In this document: positions 45,083 to 55,330 of the stretch, one piece after another | Layout: every line of letters starts with the position of its first letter | Position numbering within the stretch: the first letter of the stretch is position 1 | Source: Acheta domesticus | Lineage: Eukaryota > Arthropoda > Insecta > Orthoptera > Gryllidae | Length of the DNA stretch: 64,000 bases | Direction: 5' to 3' | Assembly: GCA_031308135.1 (NCBI GenBank) | Contig: JAHLJT010003656.1 | Span: 69,458,984-69,522,983, forward strand | The notes under the pieces: model-generated | Seen by the model: the letters and a program-made list of their open reading frames with translations, nothing else | Database searches by the model: none | What the model was told of the DNA's origin: nothing | Position numbers and translations under genes: made by a program

Positions 45083-45636
45083 ACGGGAGAGGTGGCTCAG
45101 TGCATCTACTGATGCCACTGCAGTGCCTCCCACCGGGAGGTCCCAGGTTCTAGTCCCGACGGCGGCAGGATTTTAGGCACTAGCTTGTCAGCTAGATCGA
45201 ATTCAGTCACTGTCCGGGGGAGAATTCTAATGGATGGCTGCTCTGATCGGTAGTTTTCCGTGGTTTCTCCCATCAACACCAGGCGAATGCCGGAGCAGTA
45301 CCCTAACAAACGGGCCACGGACCGCGCGCGATCTTTCCTTCCTCTTCCTTGTCCTATTCTCACCCCTTACACACACGTTTACATTAACATGTACTACACA
45401 ACCACTCACGCCGGGAGACACATGTTCGTGGGCTTAGAGCTTGTCACGGTTGGGGCGGCGCCCCTCTGGTGGGATTTACCTGATTGTGGAAAACCGCTGG
45501 ACAATGGTAGGTCGGCGCCGGATCTTGCCATCCAGTGGAGGAAGATCATTGCCACCACCCGATGAAAAGCATGCACTACACTTACGAGGCAAATGACCTC
45601 AGTAGTTGACGTGCCCGGAATCACTAACAATCAATC
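45083..45636 (+). mobile_element. SINE-A copy 10 (full length)
   Basis: The tRNA-like head with GGTGGCTCAGTGCATC and degenerate B box GGTTCTAGTCCC, all central blocks, and the 3' AATCAATCATCAAT tail are present. Closest by eye to A7. Confidence 0.88.
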
Positions 45637-46029
45637 ATCAATAATTTGGATCTGTAAACTTTTATTTTTATTTTGTGTTCCCGTATAATCATTGGATTAC
45701 GGCTTACCACAACATCTGTGCTGCCACCATGGAATACATCCTTTTTCCGTTTTATCTTTTCACGTCTCTGGGCGGGGCCGGGGCGCGAGCTGCCGGGGTG
45801 TGCGAAGGCGTGCGCGTGTTTGCGTGCGCGGCGGCCACGCGCCGCGTGAGCTCCTCTGCGCTGAATCAGCGTGCGCGTGCGTCTCGCGGCGGCAGGGGGC
45901 GAGGGCTCGCGGACGCGGCGTTCCCAGAACGCACGGCTGGACGCACGGGAAAGCGACGGTCGGCCGGCACGTAACGTGGAGGTCAGCACTGAAGCGTTGG
46001 CGTTTCTGGTCTCCCGGTGTTCAAATCCC
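45637..46029. other. CpG island next to SINE-A11
   Basis: 45,770-45,975 is CpG-rich with GCGTGCGCGTG runs. At its 3' side, 46,000-46,026 has CCGGTGTTCAAATCCC, a B-box-like element placed just before the SINE-A11 head. Confidence 0.4.
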
Positions 46030-46595
46030 TGACCCTGGGTTGGCTCAGGGTAGCAACTGATGTCGCTTGTAGTATCTCTGGCCAGAAGATCCTAAGGTTC
46101 CGACAACGGCAGGATTTTCGACACTTCATAGAGTGTTACGGTCGAATTCAACCGTTGTGCGGAGGAGAATTCTCGCAGCCGGCTGCTCTGGTCTGTGGTT
46201 TTCCGTGGTTTCTCTGGTCAAAACCAGGCGAATGCCGGAGTAGTACCTACCAAACGGACCATGGACCGGTTTTGCCCTTGTTCTTTCTTGTACTATCATC
46301 ATCCCTTAATTACGTAGGAGGTTCTATCATCACCTCTTACTTACGTTCATGCATAATACTATCACGCATGTCGGGAGAGCAGGCGGGAGGTTTGAGCTTG
46401 TTCCAAAGGGGGCGGTGCCCGATGATGGGAGTTACTTGAAAAGGTAAAACTTTGCAGGTCGACGGGTAGGTCGGAGCCAGGAATCACTAACCAGAAAGGA
46501 GGTAGATCACGGTCACTTGTAATAAAATCATCCTCTACACTTACGAGGCTAACTACAGTAGATGTTTACACGCCCGGAGAAACGAAATAATCAAT
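46030..46595 (+). mobile_element. SINE-A copy 11 (diverged)
   Basis: Head TTGGCTCAGGGTAGCAACTG, degenerate B box, then GGCGAATGCCGGAGTAGTAC, GGGGGCGGTGCCCG and a 3' AATAATCAATG tail. The ACCGCGCGCGATC block is mostly lost. Confidence 0.8.
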
Positions 46596-46883
46596 GTATC
46601 AAAGCCCGGATTTCACTTCCAGACTTAAGTTGTGAGTAAAACGGGTTTGATGAGAGTGTTTTATGACTTTCTTCCTTCTTCCGTTTCACTTTGAGCGGCG
46701 TCAGCTGGTTATTTACCATCATGCAAAGGATTAATGATGCCCAAAATTTTGTAAAATGCCATTAATGAAAAAAACACAGTGAGTGACATAATCTCATGGT
46801 ACATCAATGAATAGGCTATTGAACTGCAACCCAGAGGAGAACGTCCGAAGACTTTCTGATCGAGATGAGAATCTTGTGGTAGA
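46596..46883 (+). other. Gap between SINE-A11 and the R4-like ORF; possible 5' end of the element
   Basis: A 27-codon frame beginning at ATG 46,807 reads into 46,890 in a different frame from the main ORF; an in-frame TGA at 46,866-46,868 closes the main frame upstream. The region could be the element's 5' end with a frameshift, or flanking DNA. No second copy reaches here to decide. Confidence 0.35.
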
Positions 46884-49472
46884 ATGGTAGTTGAGAAGCT
46901 AAAAGAGAAAATTCAAGCATGGGCTCAACGAATAAGAAGGTACAAACGTAGAATAGATTTCCGTGTACAGAACCGGTTGTTTGAAACAGACGCGAAGAGA
47001 TTCTATCGCAACCTGACTCAAAAACCGAATGGCAAAGCTGTTACTCCTTCAAAAGATGACGTCGAAGCATTTTGGACAGGAATCTGGGAAGAGAGCAGAT
47101 CCTACAACAAAGACGCATCTTGGCTTCAATCTGAAGTTGATGCTGCCGATGAACTTGTAGAAACAGTGGAAGATGTTCACCAATTCTCGGAAGAGGACCT
47201 CTTCCAAGCAATTAAGAACATGGGAAACTGGAAGTCCCCCGGGATTGATAAGATCCAGATTTATTGGATTAAGAAATTAACAGCAATACATTCTCATCTA
47301 GCAAAGGCTGTTAATAAAATTTTTGAAAACCCAAAGGAAATCCCGGAATGGCTCACACGCGGCATCACGTATTTGCTACCCAAAGCGGGAGACAGCTCTT
47401 TGGCGGAGAACTACAGGCCAATTACTTGTCTGCCAGTACTGTACAAAGTTATAACTTCAGCTATAGCTGACAAAATGTATAGACATCTAGATAAGAATCA
47501 TCTAATGCCAGCTGAACAAAAAGGATGTCGTAAAGGCTCTTATGGGTGTAAGGAAATCTTGCTACTGAATAAAGTCATCTTGAATGATGTAAAGAAACGC
47601 AAACGTAATTTGAGCATGGCTTGGATTGACTACCAAAAGGCCTTTGATAGTGTACCACACGATTGGATTTTGAAGACCCTGGAGATCTATCGATTTCATC
47701 CTAGACTTGTTGAGTTTTGCAAGGCTAGTATGAAGTCGTGGAGTACCAGGTTACTAATCCACAGCGGAAAGGAAGCAGTAGAAACCAGAAGTATTCAGAT
47801 TAACAGGGGTATTTTTCAAGGAGATTCACTATCCCCTCTGCTGTTTTGCATTAGTTTGATCCCACTATCGAGACAGTTGTCGCAAGCTGACTTTGGTTTT
47901 AAGCTCCATGGTGATGAAAGGCCAGTATCACATTTGTTTTACATGGATGATCTGAAAGTGTTTGCCAAGAATGAAGCGATTCTCTCCCAAATGCTGTCTG
48001 TCGTGAATGACTTTAGCAATGACATCTGCATGAAGTTTGGTCTTGACAAGTGTGCAAAAATCAATTTAAAAAGAGGGAAACTCACAACGTCTGAGAACAT
48101 TGAAATTGATACGCACACTGTGATTCAAGATCTTGAGCCAGGTAAAACTTACAAATATCTGGGCATTGAAGAATGTGAAACCATCTCGAATGACAGAATG
48201 AAAGAGAGAATTCGTAGGGAGTATTATAGAAGAGTGAGACTGGTCCTGCAGTCCGCTCTGAATTCCAGGAATAAAATATCTGCAATAGGTAGTTTGGCGG
48301 TACCTGTAGCCGAATACAGTTTTGGACTAGTGGACTGGACTGAGCAAGAAATTCGCACCATGGATCGAAAAACCAGAAAACTGCTGACAATGCATCATGT
48401 TTCCCACCCTCGAGCTGATATACATAGACTTTATGTGTCACGTAAGGAAGGAGGAAGAGGCCTCAGACAAATTGAGGCCTCCTGGCACAACGCAATAGTC
48501 AGGTTGGGTAAGTATGTAGTCAGCCATCAAGACGACCCTCTAATGAGGCAGGTCATGAAATCTGACCGAAGAATGGGAAACAGAGGCATTGTTAGTGTAG
48601 CAAGAAACATTGCGAAGAAAACTAGGCAAGACACGTCGAATAACACAGACACTGAACTTCTGATGCTGCTAAACATGAAGTGTGAGACACAAAAAATGTT
48701 AAAGAAATCGTGGAGAGACAAACCACTCCACGGTCAATACCTAAAAAGAATGGACAAGGTGCAGATCAATAAAGATCAATCATTTATGTGGCTTAAAAGG
48801 GGAAGGATGAAGCCAGAATCGGAAGCACTTGTAATAGCTGCCCAAGATCAGGCCTTGAGAACACGACATTATGATAAAGCGGTTCTCAAAATTTCCCAAG
48901 ATGACAAATGCCGCATTTGCCTGGAGCAAGTAGAAACCATTGATCATATTGTCTCAGCTTGTCCAATCCTAGCAAAGACCGAATACCTTAAAAGACATGA
49001 CAGGGTGTGTAGCTACCTCCACTGGCAGATCTGTACCGCCCTCGAAGTTCCAAACACATGCCCCAAGTGGTACGAACACTCACCGAAACCGGTGACGTCT
49101 GTTGGATTGTGTACGATATTGTACGACCAACAAATTCAAACTGATCGCACGATAGCGGCAAACAAACCGGATATAGTTATCCGGGATTTGGCCAAAAAAT
49201 CGTGTTTACTTATCGATGTTGCTGTAGCTTGCGATCAAAACGTCGTTACCAAGGAGGCAGAGAAACGTCTTAAATACAAGAGTTTGGAAATCGAGATCAG
49301 CCGAATGTGGGGCGTAAAAGCACAGGTCGTCCCGATAGTTATCGGAGCTCTGGGATTTGTTCCGCAAAATTTGAGTAAGAACTTGTCTAAACTCCCAGGT
49401 AATTCAAAAGACTGGGAAGTGCAAGAAATTGCTTTATTTGGAACAGCCCACATTTTGCGTAAAGTATTGTAG
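46884..49472 (+). CDS. Reverse transcriptase / REL-endonuclease polyprotein (862 aa)
   Basis: The product of a non-LTR retrotransposon: its endonuclease nicks the target and its reverse transcriptase copies the RNA from the nick. RT motifs in order: NYRPITCL (from residue 176), WIDYQKAFD (247-255, catalytic Asp249), GIFQGDSLSP (309-318) and YMDD (353-356). A CX2CX8HX4C zinc knuckle spans 676-693 (C676, C679, H688, C693). The endonuclease has KPD (761-763), fourteen residues, then Asp778, matching the family (K/R)PDX12-14(D/E). The frame is uninterrupted. The ATG at 46,884 is simply the first Met after an in-frame stop; relatives are longer at the N-terminus, so this start may not be the original one. 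All visible catalytic residues are present. Confidence 0.9.
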   Translation: MVVEKLKEKIQAWAQRIRRYKRRIDFRVQNRLFETDAKRFYRNLTQKPNGKAVTPSKDDVEAFWTGIWEESRSYNKDASWLQSEVDAADELVETVEDVHQFSEEDLFQAIKNMGNWKSPGIDKIQIYWIKKLTAIHSHLAKAVNKIFENPKEIPEWLTRGITYLLPKAGDSSLAENYRPITCLPVLYKVITSAIADKMYRHLDKNHLMPAEQKGCRKGSYGCKEILLLNKVILNDVKKRKRNLSMAWIDYQKAFDSVPHDWILKTLEIYRFHPRLVEFCKASMKSWSTRLLIHSGKEAVETRSIQINRGIFQGDSLSPLLFCISLIPLSRQLSQADFGFKLHGDERPVSHLFYMDDLKVFAKNEAILSQMLSVVNDFSNDICMKFGLDKCAKINLKRGKLTTSENIEIDTHTVIQDLEPGKTYKYLGIEECETISNDRMKERIRREYYRRVRLVLQSALNSRNKISAIGSLAVPVAEYSFGLVDWTEQEIRTMDRKTRKLLTMHHVSHPRADIHRLYVSRKEGGRGLRQIEASWHNAIVRLGKYVVSHQDDPLMRQVMKSDRRMGNRGIVSVARNIAKKTRQDTSNNTDTELLMLLNMKCETQKMLKKSWRDKPLHGQYLKRMDKVQINKDQSFMWLKRGRMKPESEALVIAAQDQALRTRHYDKAVLKISQDDKCRICLEQVETIDHIVSACPILAKTEYLKRHDRVCSYLHWQICTALEVPNTCPKWYEHSPKPVTSVGLCTILYDQQIQTDRTIAANKPDIVIRDLAKKSCLLIDVAVACDQNVVTKEAEKRLKYKSLEIEISRMWGVKAQVVPIVIGALGFVPQNLSKNLSKLPGNSKDWEVQEIALFGTAHILRKVL

Positions 49473-49574
49473 AGGCACTGATAGTCACCGAATCTGCTCC
49501 TTAGGTAGCTGGTTGCAACCTGGAGTAGATTTTATATTCAGCCGACTCATAAGATCTTTAGTCGTGATGTAATG

Positions 49575-49608
<34 letters not shown>
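46884..49608 (+). mobile_element. R4/Dong-like non-LTR retrotransposon, copy R4-A
   Basis: Components are one long ORF with reverse transcriptase and a C-terminal restriction-like endonuclease, a 3' UTR of about 100 bases (49,473-49,575), and a terminal (AAT)11 at 49,576-49,608. R4-A' (50,271-51,253) ends in the same UTR and (AAT)n. Family knowledge: R4/Dong elements insert at TAA-type repeats. The absence of an N-terminal DNA-binding domain suggests that the 5' end is truncated or frameshifted near 46,800-46,880. Confidence 0.88.
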
Positions 49609-49629
49609 TATTATTATTATTATTATTAT
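49576..49629. repeat. (AAT)11-(ATT)8 junction microsatellite
   Basis: AAT units are followed immediately by ATT units, forming a palindromic centre. This is expected when two TAA-tailed elements of opposite orientation share one repeat tract. Confidence 0.95.
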
Positions 49630-50208
49630 AAGATACAAAATCTCAACACTGTTGGACATGAGACAATACTTCGGAATTGAGATTCAAGACGTATTGTATA
49701 ACAGTTGAGTTGATATCAGTCAATCTCGTCTCCTAAGAACTTCCTCACAATATGGCAAGTGTCCAGTATCACAGATTTCTGAATTTTTGATAGATAGCTT
49801 TCTAATTGAAGAATTTTCAAATGTTTCTTTGTGCTTCTAGGAATTAGTCCTGTGGCCGAAATGATAATGAGTCTAATATAGACTTTCTTGACTTTCCACA
49901 TTTTCTTTACTTCATCTGCTAGATCCTTGTATTTGCTGATCTTGTTGCTATAGCTATTGTCGATATTGTGGGAGAGTGGAATGGCAATGTCAATCAGATG
50001 GACTTCTTGTTTCATTTTATCTAACAAGGTGATGTCGGGTCTATTGGCTGGTATGGTGAGGTCAGTCCTTATTTCTCTATCCCAATAGAGTTTGAAATCG
50101 CTGTTATCAACTACTGGCGACGATTCATATTATAATAGGGTGATGCTGAAGCTGTGCCTCCTACTAAATTTTGATGGATGATTTTTGCTACATTATTGTG
50201 TCTTTTGG
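49606..50208 (-). mobile_element. R4/Dong-like element, copy R4-B (divergent family, antisense)
   Basis: On the minus strand this runs from just inside the (ATT)n at 50,211-50,243 to a 3' UTR of about 85 bases and a (TAA)n tail, seen on the plus strand as ATT repeats at 49,606-49,629. It encodes the C-terminus of a REL-endonuclease protein clearly different from R4-A. Its tail abuts that of R4-A, tail to tail. It is 5' truncated precisely at a microsatellite. Confidence 0.82.
49716..50208 (-). pseudogene. REL-endonuclease C-terminal fragment of R4-B
   Basis: Minus-strand translation: KRHNNVAKIIHQN directly after the microsatellite and PYYN; after a frame change, VVDNSDFKLYWDREIRTD, then NRPDI, fourteen residues after RPD, and Asp in LIDIAI, later KYKDLADEVKKMW and DTCHIVRKFL. 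Order and spacing parallel residues ~706-862 of R4-A (KRHDR, KYLI..., KPDIV, LIDVAV, KYKSLEIEISRMW, GTAHILRKVL). The frameshift near 50,125-50,135 makes it a pseudogene; RPD and the later Asp remain intact. Confidence 0.8.
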
Positions 50209-50210
50209 TA

Positions 50211-50242
<32 letters not shown>

Positions 50243-50245
50243 CAT
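50209..50245. repeat. (ATT)n microsatellite
   Basis: About eleven ATT units separate the 5' end of R4-B from the start of R4-A'. Confidence 0.95.
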
Positions 50246-50270
50246 TATAATGACAGAAGTTTTTATAATA

Positions 50271-51208
50271 GTGACCGAAGAATGGGAAACAGAGGCATTG
50301 TTAGTGTAGCGAAGAACACTAGGCAAGACACGTCGAATAACACAGACACTGAACTTATGATGCTATGAGACACAAAAAATGTTAAAGGACTCGTGTAGAG
50401 ACAAACCACTCCACGAACAATATCTAAAAAGAATGGACAAGGTGAAGATCAATAAAGATCAATCAGTTATGTGTCTTAAAAGAGGAAGAATGAAGCGAGA
50501 ATCGGAAGCAGTTCCAGTAGCTGCTCAAGATCAGGCGTTGAGAACACGACATTATGATAGAGCGGTTCTCAAAATTTCCCAAGGAGACAAATTCCGCATT
50601 TGCCAGGAGCAAGTAGAAACCATTGATCATATTGTCTCAGCTTGTCCAATCCTAGCAAAGACCGAATACTTGAAAAGACACGACAGGGTGTGTAGCTACC
50701 TCCACTGGCAGATCTGTACCGCCCTTCAAATTCCGAACACATGCCCCAAGTGGTACGAACACTCCCTAAAACCGGTGAGGTCTGTTGGATTGTGTACGAT
50801 ATTGTACGACCAACAAATTCAAACTGATCGCACGATAGCGGCAAACAAATCAGATATAGTTATCCTGGATTTGGAGAAAAAAATTGCGTTTACTTGGCGG
50901 TGGTGCTGTACCTTGCGATCGAATCGTCGTTACCAAGGAGGCAGAGAAACGTCTTAAATACAAGAGTTTGAAAATCGAGATCAGCCGAATGTGGGGCGTA
51001 AAAGCACAGGCCGTTCCGGTAGTTATCGGAGCTCTGGGATTTGTTCCGCAAAATTTGAGTAAGAACTTGTCTAAACTCCCTGGTAATTCAAAAGACTGGG
51101 AAGTGCAAGGAATCGCTTCATTTGGAACAGAACCTTAGGTAGCTGGTTGCAACCTGGAGTAGATTTTATATTCAGCCCACTCATAACATCTTTAGTCGTC
51201 ATGTAGTG

Positions 51209-51253
<45 letters not shown>
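50271..51253 (+). mobile_element. 5'-truncated, dead copy R4-A' with (AAT)n tail
   Basis: It matches R4-A from codon ~560 (TGACCGAAGAATGGG, 48,563) to the end of the 3' UTR and ends in (AAT)~14 from 51,210. Across about 280 bases around the zinc knuckle the identity is about 95% by eye. Relative to R4-A it lacks about 15 bases near 50,312, and about 55 bases spanning the stop codon (after GGAACAG at 51,129). The first 25-30 bases after the ATT array (50,244-50,270) match neither. Confidence 0.9.
50379..51138 (+). pseudogene. Polyprotein C-terminal pseudogene of R4-A'
   Basis: The frame 50,379-50,957 corresponds to R4-A residues ~570-770 and then shifts near 50,880-50,920; the remainder continues at 50,884-51,138 in another frame. 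The first zinc-knuckle cysteine is Phe (FRIC for CRIC) and the endonuclease KPD is KSD. Frameshift, lost metal ligand and lost motif proline all indicate an inactive copy. Confidence 0.88.
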
Positions 51254-51256
<3 letters not shown>

Positions 51257-53640
51257 TAATAATCATAACAATAAATCATAACAAACTCGCCAATAAAACA
51301 CTAAATTAATAATTTGTATACATTAAGGCTTATATTTGAAAAAAAAAATGCATTTTAAATCAGTAAAATCTAGGGTAAGTAAATATCGTGCATTTTAAAT
51401 AAAGATTACCATATGAACCCATTGCAGTCCCATTTTTAAACTTGCACCATCTGTTTGGATATATACAAGGATTATTTTAGAATTTTTTCAATTTTTTTGA
51501 AGATGAGCATTTTGAAAAAACTCAAAATCAAAATTTTAAATTCAAATTTGAAAAACGTTTTGAACGCAACCCCAATTGAGTTGTATATAATATAAAGGGC
51601 CATAAAGAAAGCTGAAAAATGACACCTGTTCCAGCTCCCTATCTTAATTTGGTGAGGTTCTATATCAATTTAAATATTTTCGGGAACCCAATTTTTGCAA
51701 AATTTTATATGGCTGTACTTCAGAAACGGGTGGAAATATTTTACTGAAAATTTGTAGTTATCTTATTCTCCATTCATACTACCTATGTGTCAAATTTCAT
51801 CTGAATCAGAGATGGTGTTATAAAATGACTGTGTTGATTTAATATGGAATGACCCGATGTGCATATTAAAATTTGTTTCGTTTACTACTATGAGTACAAA
51901 GGAAGTTAGCGAAGTGACAAATGCAATATTGCCGAAAAGCTGGAATATCAAAGAAAATAATACCGCATTTAACAAAATAAGAATTTTAATTATTTAACTG
52001 AGATATTTTACAGCACATTAGTTTTCTCTTCAAAGGCTAATACGTAAATAAAATTAAACATGATTAATTGTTGTTTCTTTATATGGTCATTTGTTTTAAG
52101 TTGAAATGTCTTCCTGATATATTTAAAAATCTAGGTCGATATTTTTTTCGGCTTAAGACAAAAAAGTTCAAATCTGCAAACTATAAATTTTTGATAAACC
52201 AACTATACATTTTTGATAGCTATAAATAAATTTATGTAACGCCAAAAACATATTTATATTTTATAAAAATGTGATTATTTTTTTATGAACCAGGAAATAA
52301 GTGATCTTTCTCTCACTGTGATCTCCATTTCTTTATACGCAAATAATTTTCAAATTACAAAAATACAACGGTGTTGTCCTTCAAAGATTTGTTTATTCAA
52401 TTTTTAGTCCATTTATTGACATTCTGTTAAAAGTGAGAGAGATGAATGCTTTAGGCATGTTGTGGTTATGACTCACATCAGACTCATAACTATACGTTAG
52501 AAACCGTTATTTTATTTTTATCCACTTGATGATGAAACAACTTCTGCGAAAGGAGTTACCTCATTCTCCGTGAGAAATTAGGAGTCATCATTGAAGTTTT
52601 GATTTTGAAAGCATTTTGGTTATGCTGTTTAACAGTTTCCAATTACCGGGTTACAAATTATTACTTCTGATAAATGAATTGTTGAAGAACTTGATGTTTA
52701 AGTAAAATAAGTTGAAGAGTAAATATATGTTTTAAAAAATTGAAATTATTTGTTGTGAGCTATTCGTTTCTGTTTGTAGGTACATTGTAGACATGGCCGT
52801 GAATTGACCTTAAATTTCATTCCGGATAGAATGCATTTGCTTCCATAAATTGAGACACAGAAAAGAGATGCAAGAAGTAGATTGAGTTTACATTACGAAA
52901 TCATTAGGACAATAATTATACGAATTTTTTGTCATTTGAATCTTTTCAAAAGTGACAAAAATGTCGTTTGTAATATTTCTTAACTGAAAAACAAGAAGAA
53001 ACACATAAAATTATATTAATGAATGTGGAAAAGTATCTTCATTTTGGTCAGGAAGACAGTAGATTCTCAATTATTCATTGACAAGAATAACAGAAATAGA
53101 GTAGACGTTAGCAGATGTTTGAAAGGGTGAAGTTCATACTTTCGAAATAATTGAGTTCGTAGGAATGTGGCAACAGTGTTCTAAAACAATGATGCGAGTG
53201 AATACAAGAGGCGATATTTAGAATTATATGAACTTTTCGATTAATAACAAAGCTTTTACTTTTTAACTTTTCAATGATGGCAAAAAATCCTTTGTATTTC
53301 TTGTTTGCTCCCCTGTTAGAATTGTCATCTGAAAGAAGAGAATCCAAGTAAACTTCTCTCATTATAGCAGTGAAAAAGTATCTGCATATTCGTGGGAAAA
53401 ATCTTGTATTTATTTGTTCATTTATGTTTCGCCAAAACAGTTAAAAATCTATGAGGCAAGTGGATAAGTCATTCGTTCCCTTATTTCATCATTGATTACA
53501 ATGTCAGAAGTCTGAATAGAAAGTGAGCAGATGCATCATGTGTAGAAGTCTAGACTTTCTAGATGATAAGAGCGCGCAGGAACGTGACCACGCCTTGAAT
53601 CTGATTTCATGAAACATGATAGGAGTGAATATAAACGACG
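51254..53640. other. Unannotated AT-rich DNA
   Basis: No gene, TIR or tandem array recognised. AAT-like runs continue to about 51,285. Frames here (for example 53,108-53,362 minus) lack motifs. Confidence 0.35.
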
Positions 53641-53649
53641 ATATTTCTG

Positions 53650-53890
53650 CGGTGGTGGCAGGGGCGGGGAGGAACGGGTATCCCGGCGCGCGGGAGACAT
53701 TCGTGTGGTGAGTCAGGTGTGAGCGATCGCGCGCGGGTGACGCATCGGCGTCGCGCCTGGGGCTCCTCTGGTCCTGCACGCGCACGTCCCCCTTGCCCCC
53801 CTCACACCTGCCGCGGCGGCAGGGTCCTTGCCCGCTCTCGCCGCGCGTCGCACGGCGCGGCGCGGCGCGTCCTCTCAGAAAGAAACTCGC
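53650..53890. other. CpG island
   Basis: CpG-rich, with GGCGCGGCGCGGCGCG at about 53,855. Open frames on both strands without motif. Confidence 0.45.
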
Positions 53891-54345
53891 ACGGCCCCTC
53901 CCACCCACTCTCCCTTCCATTCTTTTTCTCCCTCCCACTCTCCATCTCCTTCTCATTCTCACTCTCCTTTCCACACTCCCTCTCTTTCCCACTCTCCCTC
54001 TGCATCCCACTCTCCCTCTGCATCCCACTCTCCCTCTCCCTCCTACTCTCCTCCATCCCACTCTCCTTCCCACTCTCCGTCTCCATCTCACTCTCCTGCT
54101 CAGTCTTCCACTCACTCTCCCTCTCAGACTCCCGCCGGTCCCTCTCTCACTCTCCTGCCCTTTCCCCCACTCTTCCGCCTATACCCTTCCCACTTAATCG
54201 CACTCTCCCTCCCAGTCCCCCGTCCACTCTCTCCCAGTCACCCCCTCTTCCCCCTCTACCGCCCACTCCCCCGCCCACTCAATCTCCCTCTTTCTTCCCA
54301 CTCTTCCATTCTCTCTCTCCTCCCCTCGCCACCCTCTCCCGCTTC
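53891..54345. repeat. 450-base pyrimidine tract with CTCTCCCTCC units
   Basis: The plus strand is almost wholly C and T with scattered CAT/CAC. The unit TCCCACTCTCCCTC(TGCA) repeats exactly twice near 53,990-54,035 and imperfectly elsewhere. The frames of 134-223 codons over it are low-complexity Ser/Pro/Leu and not genes. A tract like this may adopt triplex structure. Confidence 0.85.
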
Positions 54346-54389
54346 GTAATAAAAATAAGCATATTATACAGTTCTTTGGATTGTCTATA

Positions 54390-55328
54390 GGGGAAGGTCG
54401 GGTGATATCGGACAGCGGGTGGTATCGGACAAAAGTACTTTAGGGAACTGGGCACTGGTGGTAGCGCGTGCCACACTGTCAGTGCGTTCCTGTACACGAA
54501 TTAGCTTTGCATACGCCGTATGAGGTGAGTATCAATCAGTTTGGTTATTGCGACACGCATTACATTTTTTATGCTGACCAGTGTACGAAGATAACTTCTT
54601 AGGATAAGTTAAAATACATTCTACTCTGACTATTCTACTATGTTTACTTAGGTGTATTTGTTACGTTCTTCTGAAGGATGAGGGTCGTTCGGGTGGTATC
54701 GGACAAAGTAGAATTGGATGGTACCGGACAGTAACTTCTTCGCCTTCTCTTCACTTTTCCGTATTTGTTGTGTGCAGGTTGTTAGGAAGTAATATTCTAA
54801 TATAAATGTGGGTTCTGTCCGTGTTTCAAGAAATTACAGGTAAAATTCGCGGAAAATAGGAAGAAATAATAAGAAGATAGCCATTATGAAGGTAATTTCA
54901 AAAGAAAAACCCTTCAAAAATGATAGTTGTGAAGCTATAAATTGAACATAATAGTTGAGTTTTTTTAAATTCAAGTACTATTCCCATGTAACCAAATACT
55001 CATTCTTTCTTTGTATTAAGCAATGAAGTATTTGTCTCAATAGTGAACGTTTCTTTGATGAATTGCTGTAAAAAATCCATTAAAATTATTTTACTATTAT
55101 TTACTTAGTTGTCTGATACAACCCTCCACTTTTTAGACATATAAATTGTCAACGATTTTTACTATCCCCAAATAATCATATTATTTTACTTTCAAACCAA
55201 ACGGCTTTGATAGAGTGTGTGAGTAAAAGATTGAAGTTTCATATTCTGTATTTTACGAATAATTTTAACTAACCTTAATTAAGAAATCATATTTAAAGTA
55301 AGGTGGCCGATACCACTCGACATTCCCC
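54390..55328. mobile_element. TA-flanked TIR transposon with TATCGGACA repeats (939 bases)
   Basis: The left end GGGGAAGGTCGGGTGATATC and inverted right end GGGGAATGTCGAGTGGTATC match. TA flanks each end (54,388-54,389 and 55,329-55,330). The GGTGGTATCGGACAAA motif recurs at 54,420, 54,697 and, as GGTACCGGACAG, at 54,720. TA duplication points to the Tc1/mariner group. No transposase frame is present. Confidence 0.75.
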
Positions 55329-55330
55329 TA

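Noticed and set aside
53504..54390. Overlapping frames of 134-223 codons on both strands
   Set aside because: Caused by the CTCTCC pyrimidine tract and adjacent CpG island.
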